The notes below the pieces were generated by a model, which saw only the letters and a program-made list of their open reading frames with translations, searched no databases and was not told the origin of the DNA. Of a stretch of 64,000 nt of DNA, positions 44,707 through 52,877 are shown in pieces (the first letter of the stretch is position 1; every line of letters starts with the position of its first letter). The position numbers and the translations under genes were made by a program. Location of the stretch: assembly GCA_017436705.1 (NCBI GenBank), contig JAFSCP010000008.1:1-64000 (forward strand), in the 5' to 3' direction. The DNA comes from Bacillota bacterium (GTDB taxonomy: Bacteria > Bacillota > Clostridia > Peptostreptococcales > Anaerovoracaceae).

Positions 44707-45590
44707 TTTCTTTCTCCTGTAATATCGATAATTATGGGAATACTCAGCAGCAGGCAGTACGCGGTAAAAATTACAATCATCACAGCATCCCACTGCATCG
44801 GCACTATCTGCGGATAAAAATTAATTGATGTTCTTCCCATGATGCAGCCTGCAGTTCCTGCAAGGCCTGTCGCTCCAATTGCTGCAAGGGCTTTCCAGTC
44901 CTCAGGTTTCATTCTGAAAAGATGGAAGCTGGTTCTGCCCGGAAGTCCATATCCCCTTGCCTCCATGGAGTCAGAGGTTTCAATTGCTGCTTCCAGAGAC
45001 CAGGAAATCAGGATTGAAACTTCCTTTACACTCTGGCGCAGTCTGGCCATTCTGCCGCCTTCCACATGGCGCCCCATACAGCGCTGACCAAGGTGGATTT
45101 CCTTGAAGCGGCTCTTAAGCAGCGGTATGAACCTGAAAACCATTGAAAGCGTCAGCCCGAGCACCGGCGCTGCTTTGCCGAAAATATATATAAGTTTGTC
45201 CGAGGACATGATTACGTTGAAACATCCGAACCAGATAATCACTGATGAAAGAAGCAGTGCGCCCACCACACCGCTGATAAAAGCCTCCAGCGTGATTCTG
45301 TTTCCCGCCAGATAAAAGAGCACCGTTGCTCCGTTGTGATTAAAAAGCGTATTTATGAGCGCCATGATGATAATAACCGGTACTGTAAAAAGCAGATTTG
45401 TCTTTACAGCCTTCCGTCCGCTGAGCATCAGCGAATAAACCCATGAAAACACCAGCGTCACCGCCAGAAAAGCAGGACTCATGGAAAACATGGTAATTCC
45501 TATTGCAAAAATAAAAAATATCAAGTTGACCGCCGGATGATAGCCGGCAAAAGTACTGCCCTCACCCAGTCCATCCTTAAAAATTTTCAA
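44694..45590 (-). CDS. ecfT: ECF transporter transmembrane protein EcfT
   Basis: The T component couples the ATPases to the S component. 298 residues, with N-terminal GYHPAVNLIFFIFAIGITMF, six hydrophobic segments, and the coupling-helix region KSRFKEIHLGQRCMGRHVEGG near 163-183 and SMEARGYGLPGRTSFH near 213-228 (the A-R-G motif). The start codon is TTG at 45590 with GGAGG seven bases upstream; the site lies right after a terminator hairpin, so expression is set by the leader. Confidence 0.92.
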   Translation of the reverse strand: MKIFKDGLGEGSTFAGYHPAVNLIFFIFAIGITMFSMSPAFLAVTLVFSWVYSLMLSGRKAVKTNLLFTVPVIIIMALINTLFNHNGATVLFYLAGNRITLEAFISGVVGALLLSSVIIWFGCFNVIMSSDKLIYIFGKAAPVLGLTLSMVFRFIPLLKSRFKEIHLGQRCMGRHVEGGRMARLRQSVKEVSILISWSLEAAIETSDSMEARGYGLPGRTSFHLFRMKPEDWKALAAIGATGLAGTAGCIMGRTSINFYPQIVPMQWDAVMIVIFTAYCLLLSIPIIIDITGERKWQQ

Positions 45591-45603
45591 GTGTAATCCT
45601 CCA

Positions 45604-45781
45604 AAATAAAAAAACGGCCGCCCTCAGGCCGCCGTCAATCAATCTTTAATATTTCAAAAAATTAAAAAAGAACGATGCTATTCTGCCTCAGAGAATGTGT
45701 CATCAGAATCTGTACTCGTCTCCCGACTTTACGGTTGCTGAGAAACAGTGAGGGAAGCTCGCCCTTCTTCCGTTAGTACAG
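45604..45781 (-). promoter_or_regulatory. Structured leader and terminator of the ECF operon (riboswitch candidate, class unassigned)
   Basis: P1-like arms CTGTACT (45775-45781) and AGTACAG (45710-45716) enclose a 72-base domain with inner pairs GGAAG/CTTCC and ACGG/CCGT. Its 3' half has CACTG then AAAGTCGGGAGAC, which recalls the cobalamin riboswitch core, but the usual T-loop half is missing. A second hairpin (ATTCTG/CAGAAT) follows, then a terminator ACGGC-x-GCC (45614-45635) with T7 just before the ecfT ribosome site. This is the anatomy of a transcription-controlling riboswitch. Confidence 0.6.
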
Positions 45782-45806
45782 TTCTATCATATTTACTTCG
45801 TTTGAC

Positions 45807-45835
45807 ATTGTAACATATATTACTTCATAAATCAA
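45807..45835 (-). promoter_or_regulatory. Promoter of the ECF operon
   Basis: Minus-strand TTGATT (45830-45835), 17-base spacer, TACAAT (45807-45812). The predicted start is about 18 bases upstream of the leader's P1 arm. Confidence 0.7.
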
Positions 45836-45843
45836 GGCACAAA

Positions 45844-45867
45844 AAAGAACCGCATCTGCGGTTCTTT
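45844..45867 (-). terminator. Terminator after the DUF1292 gene
   Basis: AAAGAACCGCA / TGCGGTTCTTT hairpin with a two-base loop and A/T flanks, 23 bases past the stop codon. Confidence 0.8.
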
Positions 45868-45889
45868 CGTCTTCGTGTTAAGTTGGCGA

Positions 45890-46159
45890 TTATGCTTCTT
45901 CAGCCATAATCTTATCGAATTCTGCAACTACCTTTTCGAATTCAGCATCGTCTTCAATGTCAACGAGTTCGAATTCTTCTTCGCCTACTTCCTTGTAGCC
46001 GTAAAGGTAAACGTCGTCAGTTCCGTCATCTGGAATTAAAGCGATGTATTCCTTGCCTTCGAAATCGAAAACGCCCATGATTTCGCATTCTACTTCTGCG
46101 CCGTCATCAAATTCAAGAGTGATAACATCAGCTTCGTCCATTCTTTTTTCGTCTGCCAT
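45890..46159 (-). CDS. DUF1292 family acidic protein
   Basis: An 89-residue, strongly acidic protein. The DUF1292 core is ITLEFDDGAEVECEIMGVFDFEGKEYIALIP (given here as landmarks ITLEFDDG near 14 and FEGKEYIALIP near 34), followed by YLYGYKEV and FELVDIEDDAEFEKV. Function is unknown; in Firmicutes it is often near ruvX and alaS, which are not here. The start is ATG at 46159 because GGAGG lies eight bases upstream; an earlier in-frame start at 46174 is poor. Confidence 0.85.
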   Translation of the reverse strand: MADEKRMDEADVITLEFDDGAEVECEIMGVFDFEGKEYIALIPDDGTDDVYLYGYKEVGEEEFELVDIEDDAEFEKVVAEFDKIMAEEA

Positions 46160-46241
46160 TTTTATTTCCTCCATAAAATGTTTATTTACAAAATTAACAA
46201 ATTTACTATATCATAAATTTTCCCGGCAGGCAACTAAAATA

Positions 46242-47231
46242 TTACTTATTTTTCTTTGCGTAGCCTTCTTCAAAGTCCACCTGATTGAGCAGTGTTTCTC
46301 CTGCACAGAAACGGCGGAAGTTTTCTGCAGCCAGTTCCGCAAGGTTGTTCATTGTATGCCAGGAAGTGAATCCTCCTGTTTCGTGAGGCGTAATAACTGT
46401 GTTAGGTGCATCCCAGATAGGATGATCTTCAGGAAGGGGCTCCTTCTCAAAAACATCAAGCACTGCGCCGCCGATTCTTCCCTCTTCAAGAAGCTTTGCA
46501 AGGGCCATATTATCAACGGTAGTACCGCGTCCCACATTTATGAAAACTGCATCGCTGCGGAGCTTTGACAGGCGTTCTTCATCAAAAAGGTGAATTGTTC
46601 TCGGAGTTTCAGGCAGCACTGACGCCACTACATCCGCTCTTGGAAGAAGCTCATCAACCTGGTCAATCATATAAAGTTCGTCCATGTATTCAGGCTTTTC
46701 GCTGAAACTTCTTCTCACGCCGATTGTATATGCGCCAAGAGCCTTGCACCGTTTCAGGAATTCGCAGCCGATGTCTCCTGCACCTACGCAAAGGACTGTT
46801 GAACCGCAGATTGATCTGGTCATACCGGCACCTTTCCATATATGTTTTTTCTGGTTGTCCATGTACTGAAGCATATTTTTCTGCAGCATGAAAAGTCCTG
46901 CCAGCATACATTCTGAAATCGCCAGTCCATACGCGCCTGTAGCACATGTCATCACTGTGCCTTCCGGAAGAACACCGTTCATATAAAGGTTCACACCGGA
47001 GCTGAAAAGCTGGAAGAATTTCAGTCTTCTGCAGTGCTGCAGAAGCTTCGGAGATACTGAACCCAGAATTACATCAGCATCTTCAAGCTGTTCAGGGGTT
47101 GGTTTAATACGTTCATCATCGGGTGTATAACCACCGAAGTATGTGTACTCTGCTTCCGGCAATACTGCTTCGATTTTTTCTCTGTGCTCCTGACTCACAG
47201 GAAGTGTTACCAATACTTTTTTAATTTCCAT
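46242..47231 (-). CDS. D-2-hydroxyacid dehydrogenase family protein
   Basis: A 329-residue NAD(P)-dependent dehydrogenase. The Rossmann loop is CVGAGDIGCEFLKRC near 147-161; the catalytic Arg is in FINVGRGTTVDN near 231, the Glu in DVFEKEPLPEDHPIW near 259 and the His in VITPHETGG near 283. It may reduce 2-keto acids or act like a phosphoglycerate or formate-type dehydrogenase; the substrate cannot be set. Its start overlaps uvrC by 11 bases, so it is downstream in the dacA-uvrC operon. Confidence 0.88.
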   Translation of the reverse strand: MEIKKVLVTLPVSQEHREKIEAVLPEAEYTYFGGYTPDDERIKPTPEQLEDADVILGSVSPKLLQHCRRLKFFQLFSSGVNLYMNGVLPEGTVMTCATGAYGLAISECMLAGLFMLQKNMLQYMDNQKKHIWKGAGMTRSICGSTVLCVGAGDIGCEFLKRCKALGAYTIGVRRSFSEKPEYMDELYMIDQVDELLPRADVVASVLPETPRTIHLFDEERLSKLRSDAVFINVGRGTTVDNMALAKLLEEGRIGGAVLDVFEKEPLPEDHPIWDAPNTVITPHETGGFTSWHTMNNLAELAAENFRRFCAGETLLNQVDFEEGYAKKNK

Positions 47232-49068
47232 CCTTATCCTCCGTCTGTCCGAAATATTCTTTTATTGTCCGGGCATTTTTTTCTGTGATTCCATCAACTT
47301 CCATCAGTTTTTCCACTGATGCTTTTTTTATGTCCTCAATGGAATTGAAATGCGACAGAAGTGCATTTCGCTTGGTAGGGCCGATGCCCCTCACATTATC
47401 AAGTACCGAGCCGATGGTGTTTTTGTTGTGCAGGCTGCGGTGATACTCAATAGCAAAGCGGTGAACTTCCTCCTGGATAGTTCCGCAGTATTTAAACAGT
47501 AGCGGATCATCCCGCAGTTCGGATTCATTACCCTGTCCGTCCACAAGAGCGCGGGTTCTGTGGCTGTCATCCTTGGCCATGCCCAGCACAGGAAGTCTGA
47601 TTCCCAGTTCTCTGAGAACCTTTTCGGCCACACTGACCTGGCCCTGACCGCCGTCCATCAGAATAAGGTCCGGCAAAGTACTGAATGAAGGGTCACCATC
47701 CAGCGCACGTTTAAAACGTCTCGTGAGCATTTCAGTAAGGCTTCCGTAATCATCAGGTCCTTCCACAGTCCTGATTTTAAAGCGGCGGTAATCCTTGCGC
47801 ACAGGCTTAAGATTGCGGAAAACAACCATTGCGCCAACGGTATCCACGCCATTGGTATTTGAAATGTCGTAGGATTCCACCCTGTAGCTTTCCTGCTCCC
47901 TGCCTGTGATTTTTGCAAGAGCAGCACGGAGAGTTTCTTCCTTTTCGCGGGCTGTAGCAACCTTGATTTCCAGAGTCTTGGCCATTTCCACCACATCACG
48001 CTTGGCCAGTTCCAGCAGCGCTCTCTTGTCGCCCTTCTGAGGCACAAATATACGCACTTTCCGGCCTTCCCCCTGACTTTCAAGATACTTTTCGATAAGC
48101 TCAGCCTCTTTCAGCGGCTTTGGTACAATAATCTCACCAGGAACCACAGCCCACTGGCTGTAGTACTGTTTGATGAACTCGCCAACCAGGCTGTCATAAT
48201 CATCTTCGCCTTCGGCACTCATATTGAAAGTTTCCCTGCCGCTCAGTTTGCCGGCGCGTACGGTGAAAAGCACCACCGATGCGTTTTCACCGCTGCCCAC
48301 AGGCAGGACCATGTCAAGGTCCTTGCCGCCGACCATGGTCACGCGCTGGACCTCTCCAAGGGATTTCACCGATGTTATATAGTCGCGGTAGACTGCTGCC
48401 TCCTCAAAGTTCAGTTCTTCTGCCGCCAGTGTCATTTTGTCTGTCAGATAGTCCAGCAGAGGTTTCTGCCGGCCGCCCAGAAATTCCAGAGCTCTGTCCA
48501 CATACTTCCTGTAATCCTGCGGGCTGATGTACCCTGCGCAGATTCCCCGGCATTCACCGATATGGAAGTTGAGACAAGGTCTGAAGTCAGGCGGGAAGCT
48601 TTTTGCAGAGCACCGTTTCAGCACGAAAATTTTATTGAGCAGATCAATTATCTGGTTTACGGCCCCTGCGTCGCTGTAAGGTCCAAAATACTTGCTGCCG
48701 TCTTTTTCGATGAGACGGGTCTTCAGCACCCTCGGATATTCCTCCTGAACCGTAACTTTTATATACGGGTAGGTTTTGTCATCGCGGAGGAGCACGTTAT
48801 ATTTGGGAGCATATTTCTTGATTAAATTGCACTCTAAAATAAGGGCTTCCATCTCCGTCTGGCATGTAATATACTCAAACTCGGCAATATGTGAAACCAT
48901 AGCCTTAACCTTTGGACTGTGGTTTGCCGACGCCTGGAAATACTGCCGCACGCGGTTTCTCAGGGAAATCGCCTTTCCCACGTAGATGACCTGACCCAGT
49001 TTATCCTTATGCATATAAACTCCCGGAGTGTCCGGGAGTTTTTTCAAATTTTCCTTAATATCAAACAT
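47221..49068 (-). CDS. uvrC: Excinuclease ABC subunit C
   Basis: Makes both cuts in nucleotide excision repair. 615 residues. The GIY-YIG nuclease domain is at the start (GVYMHKDKLGQVIYVGKA near 16-33), a Cys-rich segment CLNFHIGECRGICAGY near 165, the UVR motif near 205-230, the RNase H-like endonuclease part (ESYDISNTNG, LILMDGGQGQV, GMAKDD, FAIEYHRSLHNK), and the tandem HhH end (GIGPTKRNALLSHF). It overlaps the dacA end by one base. Confidence 0.95.
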   Translation of the reverse strand: MFDIKENLKKLPDTPGVYMHKDKLGQVIYVGKAISLRNRVRQYFQASANHSPKVKAMVSHIAEFEYITCQTEMEALILECNLIKKYAPKYNVLLRDDKTYPYIKVTVQEEYPRVLKTRLIEKDGSKYFGPYSDAGAVNQIIDLLNKIFVLKRCSAKSFPPDFRPCLNFHIGECRGICAGYISPQDYRKYVDRALEFLGGRQKPLLDYLTDKMTLAAEELNFEEAAVYRDYITSVKSLGEVQRVTMVGGKDLDMVLPVGSGENASVVLFTVRAGKLSGRETFNMSAEGEDDYDSLVGEFIKQYYSQWAVVPGEIIVPKPLKEAELIEKYLESQGEGRKVRIFVPQKGDKRALLELAKRDVVEMAKTLEIKVATAREKEETLRAALAKITGREQESYRVESYDISNTNGVDTVGAMVVFRNLKPVRKDYRRFKIRTVEGPDDYGSLTEMLTRRFKRALDGDPSFSTLPDLILMDGGQGQVSVAEKVLRELGIRLPVLGMAKDDSHRTRALVDGQGNESELRDDPLLFKYCGTIQEEVHRFAIEYHRSLHNKNTIGSVLDNVRGIGPTKRNALLSHFNSIEDIKKASVEKLMEVDGITEKNARTIKEYFGQTEDKDGN

Positions 49069-50414
49069 TAATATGGCCAGTTCCTTTGCTGGTGATCGTG
49101 GTCATTCTCCATCTGCTGGAGAGCCATTTTTCTGAGCTTGGCTTTTCTTGCCGCAGCTCTTTTTTTCTTGTTTATCGAACGGAGTACCATAATCAGCACA
49201 ACAAAACCGATTACAAGTACAATTCCACCGATGATAAAAATTGTCTGCAGGTTGGTGATTCCCCACTTTGAAAGGAACCATCCTTCTTCAACGTCTTCTG
49301 CTGCAAGCAGGTCCACAGTTCTTACAACTTCGTCGCCCATATAAACGTCAATGCGGCCGATAACCTGACCTGTTACAACCGGAGCCTGCAGTTCTTCATT
49401 GTATACTGCCTTGGATGAAACCAGCGCAGCAGATGCTCCTTCAGGAAGGTTGAGAATACCGTCTGCCGCCGCCATACCCTTTACCTTGTTGGTGGCGCCG
49501 CCCAGCAGGCTTCCCTCTTCAAAAATATCTCCTTTTTTGAATGCATCGAATCTCTGGACATTTTCTTTGGCATAGTCAAAGAGTTTCTTCATATCCACAT
49601 AGCGTCTGCCCTGTGTAGTTCCCAGAACAACTGCATAGATTTCAAGACCGTCCCACTCCATGCCGGCTGCCATTGTGGCTTTGTTTTCATTGGTGGTACC
49701 TGTCTTGCCCGCAAAAACTTCCTTATACTTTTTCGCAGAAGTCTTTTCTTCGTTGATGGTCAATTCTCCGCCTTCAAGGAAAAGATTCAGATTCTTAAGT
49801 TTTTCTGCCGGGCCCTTGTTGGTCTCAGGCACAGTATATTCCCTTGTTCCCGAAATTCTTCTCACATCAGGATTTCCAAAGGCTGCCGCAGCAATGAGCG
49901 CAATGTCCTTTGCCGTTGAGTGCTGGTCTTTGTGATATACACCGCTGGCGTTTACAAAGTTGGTGTTTGTACATCCCAGCTCCTTCGCCTTGGCATTCAT
50001 CAGCTTGGCAAATTCCTTCTGGCTGCCTGCAACTTCACATGCAAGGGCTGCCGCAGCATCGTTGGCAGAAACCATAAGCGCCATGTGCATCAGGTCGCTT
50101 ACCTTAATCTTTTCGCCTTCTCTCACCATCGGTTCCACAAGCGGAACCTGAGTAGCTTCCTTTGCAACGGTCACTTCTTTGTTAAGGTCCAGTTTTTCTG
50201 CGGCAATAAGGCAGGTGAGGATTTTGGTGATGCTGGCCATATTCATTTCCTTGCCGGCATTCTTCTGCCAGATTATTTCGTCTGTTGTGGCACAGTAAAT
50301 CACCGCACTTTCAGCATCAACGCTGAGTGTGGCGCCGAAAGCTGTACCGAATGAGCCTGCTGTCATTACAAGCACCATAGTGAGGATTACTGCTGCTTTA
50401 AAAAATCTTTTCAT
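49068..50414 (-). CDS. dacA: D-alanyl-D-alanine carboxypeptidase (PBP5/DacA type)
   Basis: A low-molecular-weight penicillin-binding protein that trims the peptidoglycan pentapeptide. 448 residues: signal peptide to about 28, SxxK with Ser61/Lys64 (SITK), SxN with Ser116/Asn118 (SAND), KTG at 237-239, a beta-rich C-terminal domain, then a membrane anchor (IFIIGGIVLVIGFVVLIMVL) and a basic His/Gln tail. The C-terminal true membrane helix instead of the usual amphipathic helix is common in Firmicutes. First gene of the dacA-uvrC-dehydrogenase unit. Confidence 0.93.
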   Translation of the reverse strand: MKRFFKAAVILTMVLVMTAGSFGTAFGATLSVDAESAVIYCATTDEIIWQKNAGKEMNMASITKILTCLIAAEKLDLNKEVTVAKEATQVPLVEPMVREGEKIKVSDLMHMALMVSANDAAAALACEVAGSQKEFAKLMNAKAKELGCTNTNFVNASGVYHKDQHSTAKDIALIAAAAFGNPDVRRISGTREYTVPETNKGPAEKLKNLNLFLEGGELTINEEKTSAKKYKEVFAGKTGTTNENKATMAAGMEWDGLEIYAVVLGTTQGRRYVDMKKLFDYAKENVQRFDAFKKGDIFEEGSLLGGATNKVKGMAAADGILNLPEGASAALVSSKAVYNEELQAPVVTGQVIGRIDVYMGDEVVRTVDLLAAEDVEEGWFLSKWGITNLQTIFIIGGIVLVIGFVVLIMVLRSINKKKRAAARKAKLRKMALQQMENDHDHQQRNWPY

Positions 50415-50442
50415 TAATTCTTACCTGTTTTCTCTTACTTTA

Positions 50443-51675
50443 TTATTTTTCAAAAAAATGATCTGCCAGAGTAAACCCGTCTTCATAGTGATTATTGGCT
50501 GCCAGGGCTGCTCTTTCATTAAACTGTTTTGAATCATCAGGTTCAGTTTCCCTGCGGCTGTCATAAATGACAAACGGCACAGGGTCGCTGCTGTGAGTTC
50601 TTATGCGCAGAGGAGTTCTGTGGTCCGGAATTATGAGGATTTTAAAGTCTTCTCCCGTTCCTTTAAGGTATTCATAAAGAGGCTTTACTACTCTGCTATC
50701 CACATATTCTGCACATCTGATTTTATTTGCAAGTTCTCCAAGATGTGAACATTCATCAGTACCTTCAATGTGCATGTATACCAGGTCCTGACCCTTTTCG
50801 TATGCATCGATGGCAGTCTGCACCTTGGCTTCAAAGTCGGTGTGTATATTGCCTGTTGCACCTTTCACAGAAGGAACTTCCATACCTGCAAACTTGCCGA
50901 TTCCCTTGATAAGGTCAACTGCAGAGATTACTGTTCCTGCTGCCCCGTACTTTTCTCTGAAGTCCGGAAGCTGGGGCCTTGTACCCTGCCCCCATATCCA
51001 GAGGCTGTTGGCAGGATTGAGACCTTTTTCAATACGGGCCTTGTTTACAGGGTGGTCTTTAAGAATATCGTAACTTTTCCTCATCATTTCGACAAATTTC
51101 GCAGAACCATCACCAGCAGGCAGATACTCCTTTGCCGGGCGGTCCAGAATGTCATGAGGCGGCACACATTTATATGCTGTGTGGCCGTTAGGATGACTGG
51201 TTTTTATAAGCATGCAGAGTCTGTATCCTGTACCTGGATACATGGTCAGCCCCTCTTCATTGAAGTGCTCAGCCATGCATTTTGCCAGTTCAACTGCTTC
51301 TTCCTGGGTAATATCGCCGGCAGAATGGTCACGGACAATATAGTCTTCATACTCAGATGCCCCCGCCGGGTCAATTGTAATCAGATTAACTCTGAAAGAA
51401 ATGTCATCATCACCCATATCAATTCCAATGGAACCTGCTTCAAGAGGAGAGCGTCCTGTCAGGTACCTGCGCGGGTCATATCCCATCACCGCAAGATTTG
51501 CACAGTCGCTTCCCGGACTGATTCCTTCAGGAACAGTTCTGCAGCTTCCGGTTTCGCCTCTTGCAGCCAGCCAGTCGATACATGGAAGTTCTGCTGCTTC
51601 AAGAGGAGTTCTGCCTCCGAGGCTTTCAATAGGGTCATCTGCCGAACCATCGGGTACAACAATAAGGTATTTCAT
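50443..51675 (-). CDS. apgM: Cofactor-independent phosphoglycerate mutase (ApgM type)
   Basis: Interconverts 2- and 3-phosphoglycerate. The 410-residue alkaline-phosphatase-superfamily enzyme has metal site VVPDGSADDPIESLGGRTPLE near 5-25, the nucleophile region GISPGSDCANLAVMGYDP near 51-68, and later VYMHIEGTDECSHLGE near 295-310 and IIPDHRTPLRIRTHSSDPVPF. This archaeal-like form also occurs in Clostridia. It begins one base inside the serC stop, so it is translated with serC and would feed 3-phosphoglycerate to serine synthesis. Confidence 0.9.
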   Translation of the reverse strand: MKYLIVVPDGSADDPIESLGGRTPLEAAELPCIDWLAARGETGSCRTVPEGISPGSDCANLAVMGYDPRRYLTGRSPLEAGSIGIDMGDDDISFRVNLITIDPAGASEYEDYIVRDHSAGDITQEEAVELAKCMAEHFNEEGLTMYPGTGYRLCMLIKTSHPNGHTAYKCVPPHDILDRPAKEYLPAGDGSAKFVEMMRKSYDILKDHPVNKARIEKGLNPANSLWIWGQGTRPQLPDFREKYGAAGTVISAVDLIKGIGKFAGMEVPSVKGATGNIHTDFEAKVQTAIDAYEKGQDLVYMHIEGTDECSHLGELANKIRCAEYVDSRVVKPLYEYLKGTGEDFKILIIPDHRTPLRIRTHSSDPVPFVIYDSRRETEPDDSKQFNERAALAANNHYEDGFTLADHFFEK

Positions 51676-52763
51676 TATTTGTTCTCCTCAAACTTTTTCA
51701 TAAATTCAATTAAAGCTTCAACGCCTTCCTTTGGCATTGCATTGTAAATGCTTGCTCTCATGCCGCCGATTGAACGGTGGCCTGCCAGATTCACAAGTCC
51801 TGCTTCCTTGGCTTCTGCCACGAACTTTTTATCAAGGTCTGCATCGCCTGTCACGAATACCACGTTCATGATTGAACGGTCTTCTTTGGCTACAGGACAG
51901 CTGAAAAGCCTGCTCTGGTCGATATAATCGTAGAGCATCTGAGCCTTTTCCACATTGCGTCTTTCCATTTCCTTAATGCCGCCGATACTCTTCAGGTACT
52001 TGAAAACTTCTCCTGCCACATAAATAGCAAATGCAGGAGGTGTATTGTACATAGAACCATTGTCTGCGTGAATCTTGTAGTCAAGATATGTAGGTGCTTC
52101 TGCCGGTGCATGGCCGATAAGGTCTTCGCGGATGATAACGATGGTCACACCTGCAGGTGCCACGTTTTTCTGTGCACCAGCCCAGATTACGCCGAACTTT
52201 GTCACATCCAGCTCTTCTGAAAGAATGTTGGATGACATATCTGCTACCAGCGGAATATCGCCTGTTTCAGGAACGTAATTAAACTTGGTTCCGTAGATTG
52301 TATTGTTTGTAGTTATATATACGTAGTCAGCGTCAGGTCTTACATCATCTGCAGTAATCTTAGGAACCCATGTAAAAGTGTCTGCTTCAGAAGATGCGAT
52401 AACTCTGATGTCGCCGAACTTGGTCGCTTCTTTATATGCTTTTTTCGCCCATGTGCCTGTAACCACATAATCCGCTTTCTTGCTGTTTCTGAGAAGGTTC
52501 AGCGGTACCATTGAAAACTGCAGTGTGCCGCCGCCCTGAAGGAAAAGAACTTTGTAGTTATCAGGAATGTTCATCAGCTCTCTTAAATCAGCTTCTGCTT
52601 CATCGATGATTCTCTGGTATTCCTTTGAGCGGTGGCTCATTTCCATAACGGACTGGCCGCTGCCTTTATAGTTAAGTAAATCTGCCTGAACGGTTTCAAG
52701 TACTTCGAGAGGAAGCATTGAAGGTCCTGCAGAGAAATTGTATATACGGTCATAACTGTTCAT
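51675..52763 (-). CDS. serC: Phosphoserine aminotransferase
   Basis: PLP enzyme that makes 3-phosphoserine from 3-phosphohydroxypyruvate and glutamate. 362 residues. The N-terminal YNFSAGPSMLP (8-18), ADLLNYKGSGQSVMEMSHRS near 27-46, LFLQGGGTLQF near 73-83, and the Schiff-base Lys199 in WAGAQKNVAPAGV are diagnostic. RBS AGGAGGGGC precedes the ATG. It is divergent from the serA-like gene across a 114-base region with shared operator. Confidence 0.96.
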   Translation of the reverse strand: MNSYDRIYNFSAGPSMLPLEVLETVQADLLNYKGSGQSVMEMSHRSKEYQRIIDEAEADLRELMNIPDNYKVLFLQGGGTLQFSMVPLNLLRNSKKADYVVTGTWAKKAYKEATKFGDIRVIASSEADTFTWVPKITADDVRPDADYVYITTNNTIYGTKFNYVPETGDIPLVADMSSNILSEELDVTKFGVIWAGAQKNVAPAGVTIVIIREDLIGHAPAEAPTYLDYKIHADNGSMYNTPPAFAIYVAGEVFKYLKSIGGIKEMERRNVEKAQMLYDYIDQSRLFSCPVAKEDRSIMNVVFVTGDADLDKKFVAEAKEAGLVNLAGHRSIGGMRASIYNAMPKEGVEALIEFMKKFEENK

Positions 52764-52799
52764 TTTTTTGCCCCTCCTAAAAAAAATCTATTTGATGTT

Positions 52800-52838
52800 A
52801 TTGTACCACTTTACCTTAATTTCGTAAAGTGATATACT
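52800..52838. promoter_or_regulatory. Overlapping divergent promoters with shared inverted repeat (serC / serA)
   Basis: Plus strand: TTTACC (52810-52815), 17 bases, TATACT (52833-52838) reading to serA. Minus strand: TTTACG (52823-52828), 17 bases, TACAAT (52800-52805) reading to serC. Both -35 boxes lie inside a perfect inverted repeat CACTTTAC (52807-52814) and GTAAAGTG (52824-52831). A regulator bound there would control both directions at once. Confidence 0.65.
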
Positions 52839-52877
52839 GTTGTGAGAGAATTAAAATTTTCTTAAGGAGGTATTACA

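Noticed and set aside
45604-45781. Firm call of a cobalamin riboswitch
   Set aside because: Only the 3' half resembles that class; the domain is too short and lacks the T-loop element, so the class is left open.
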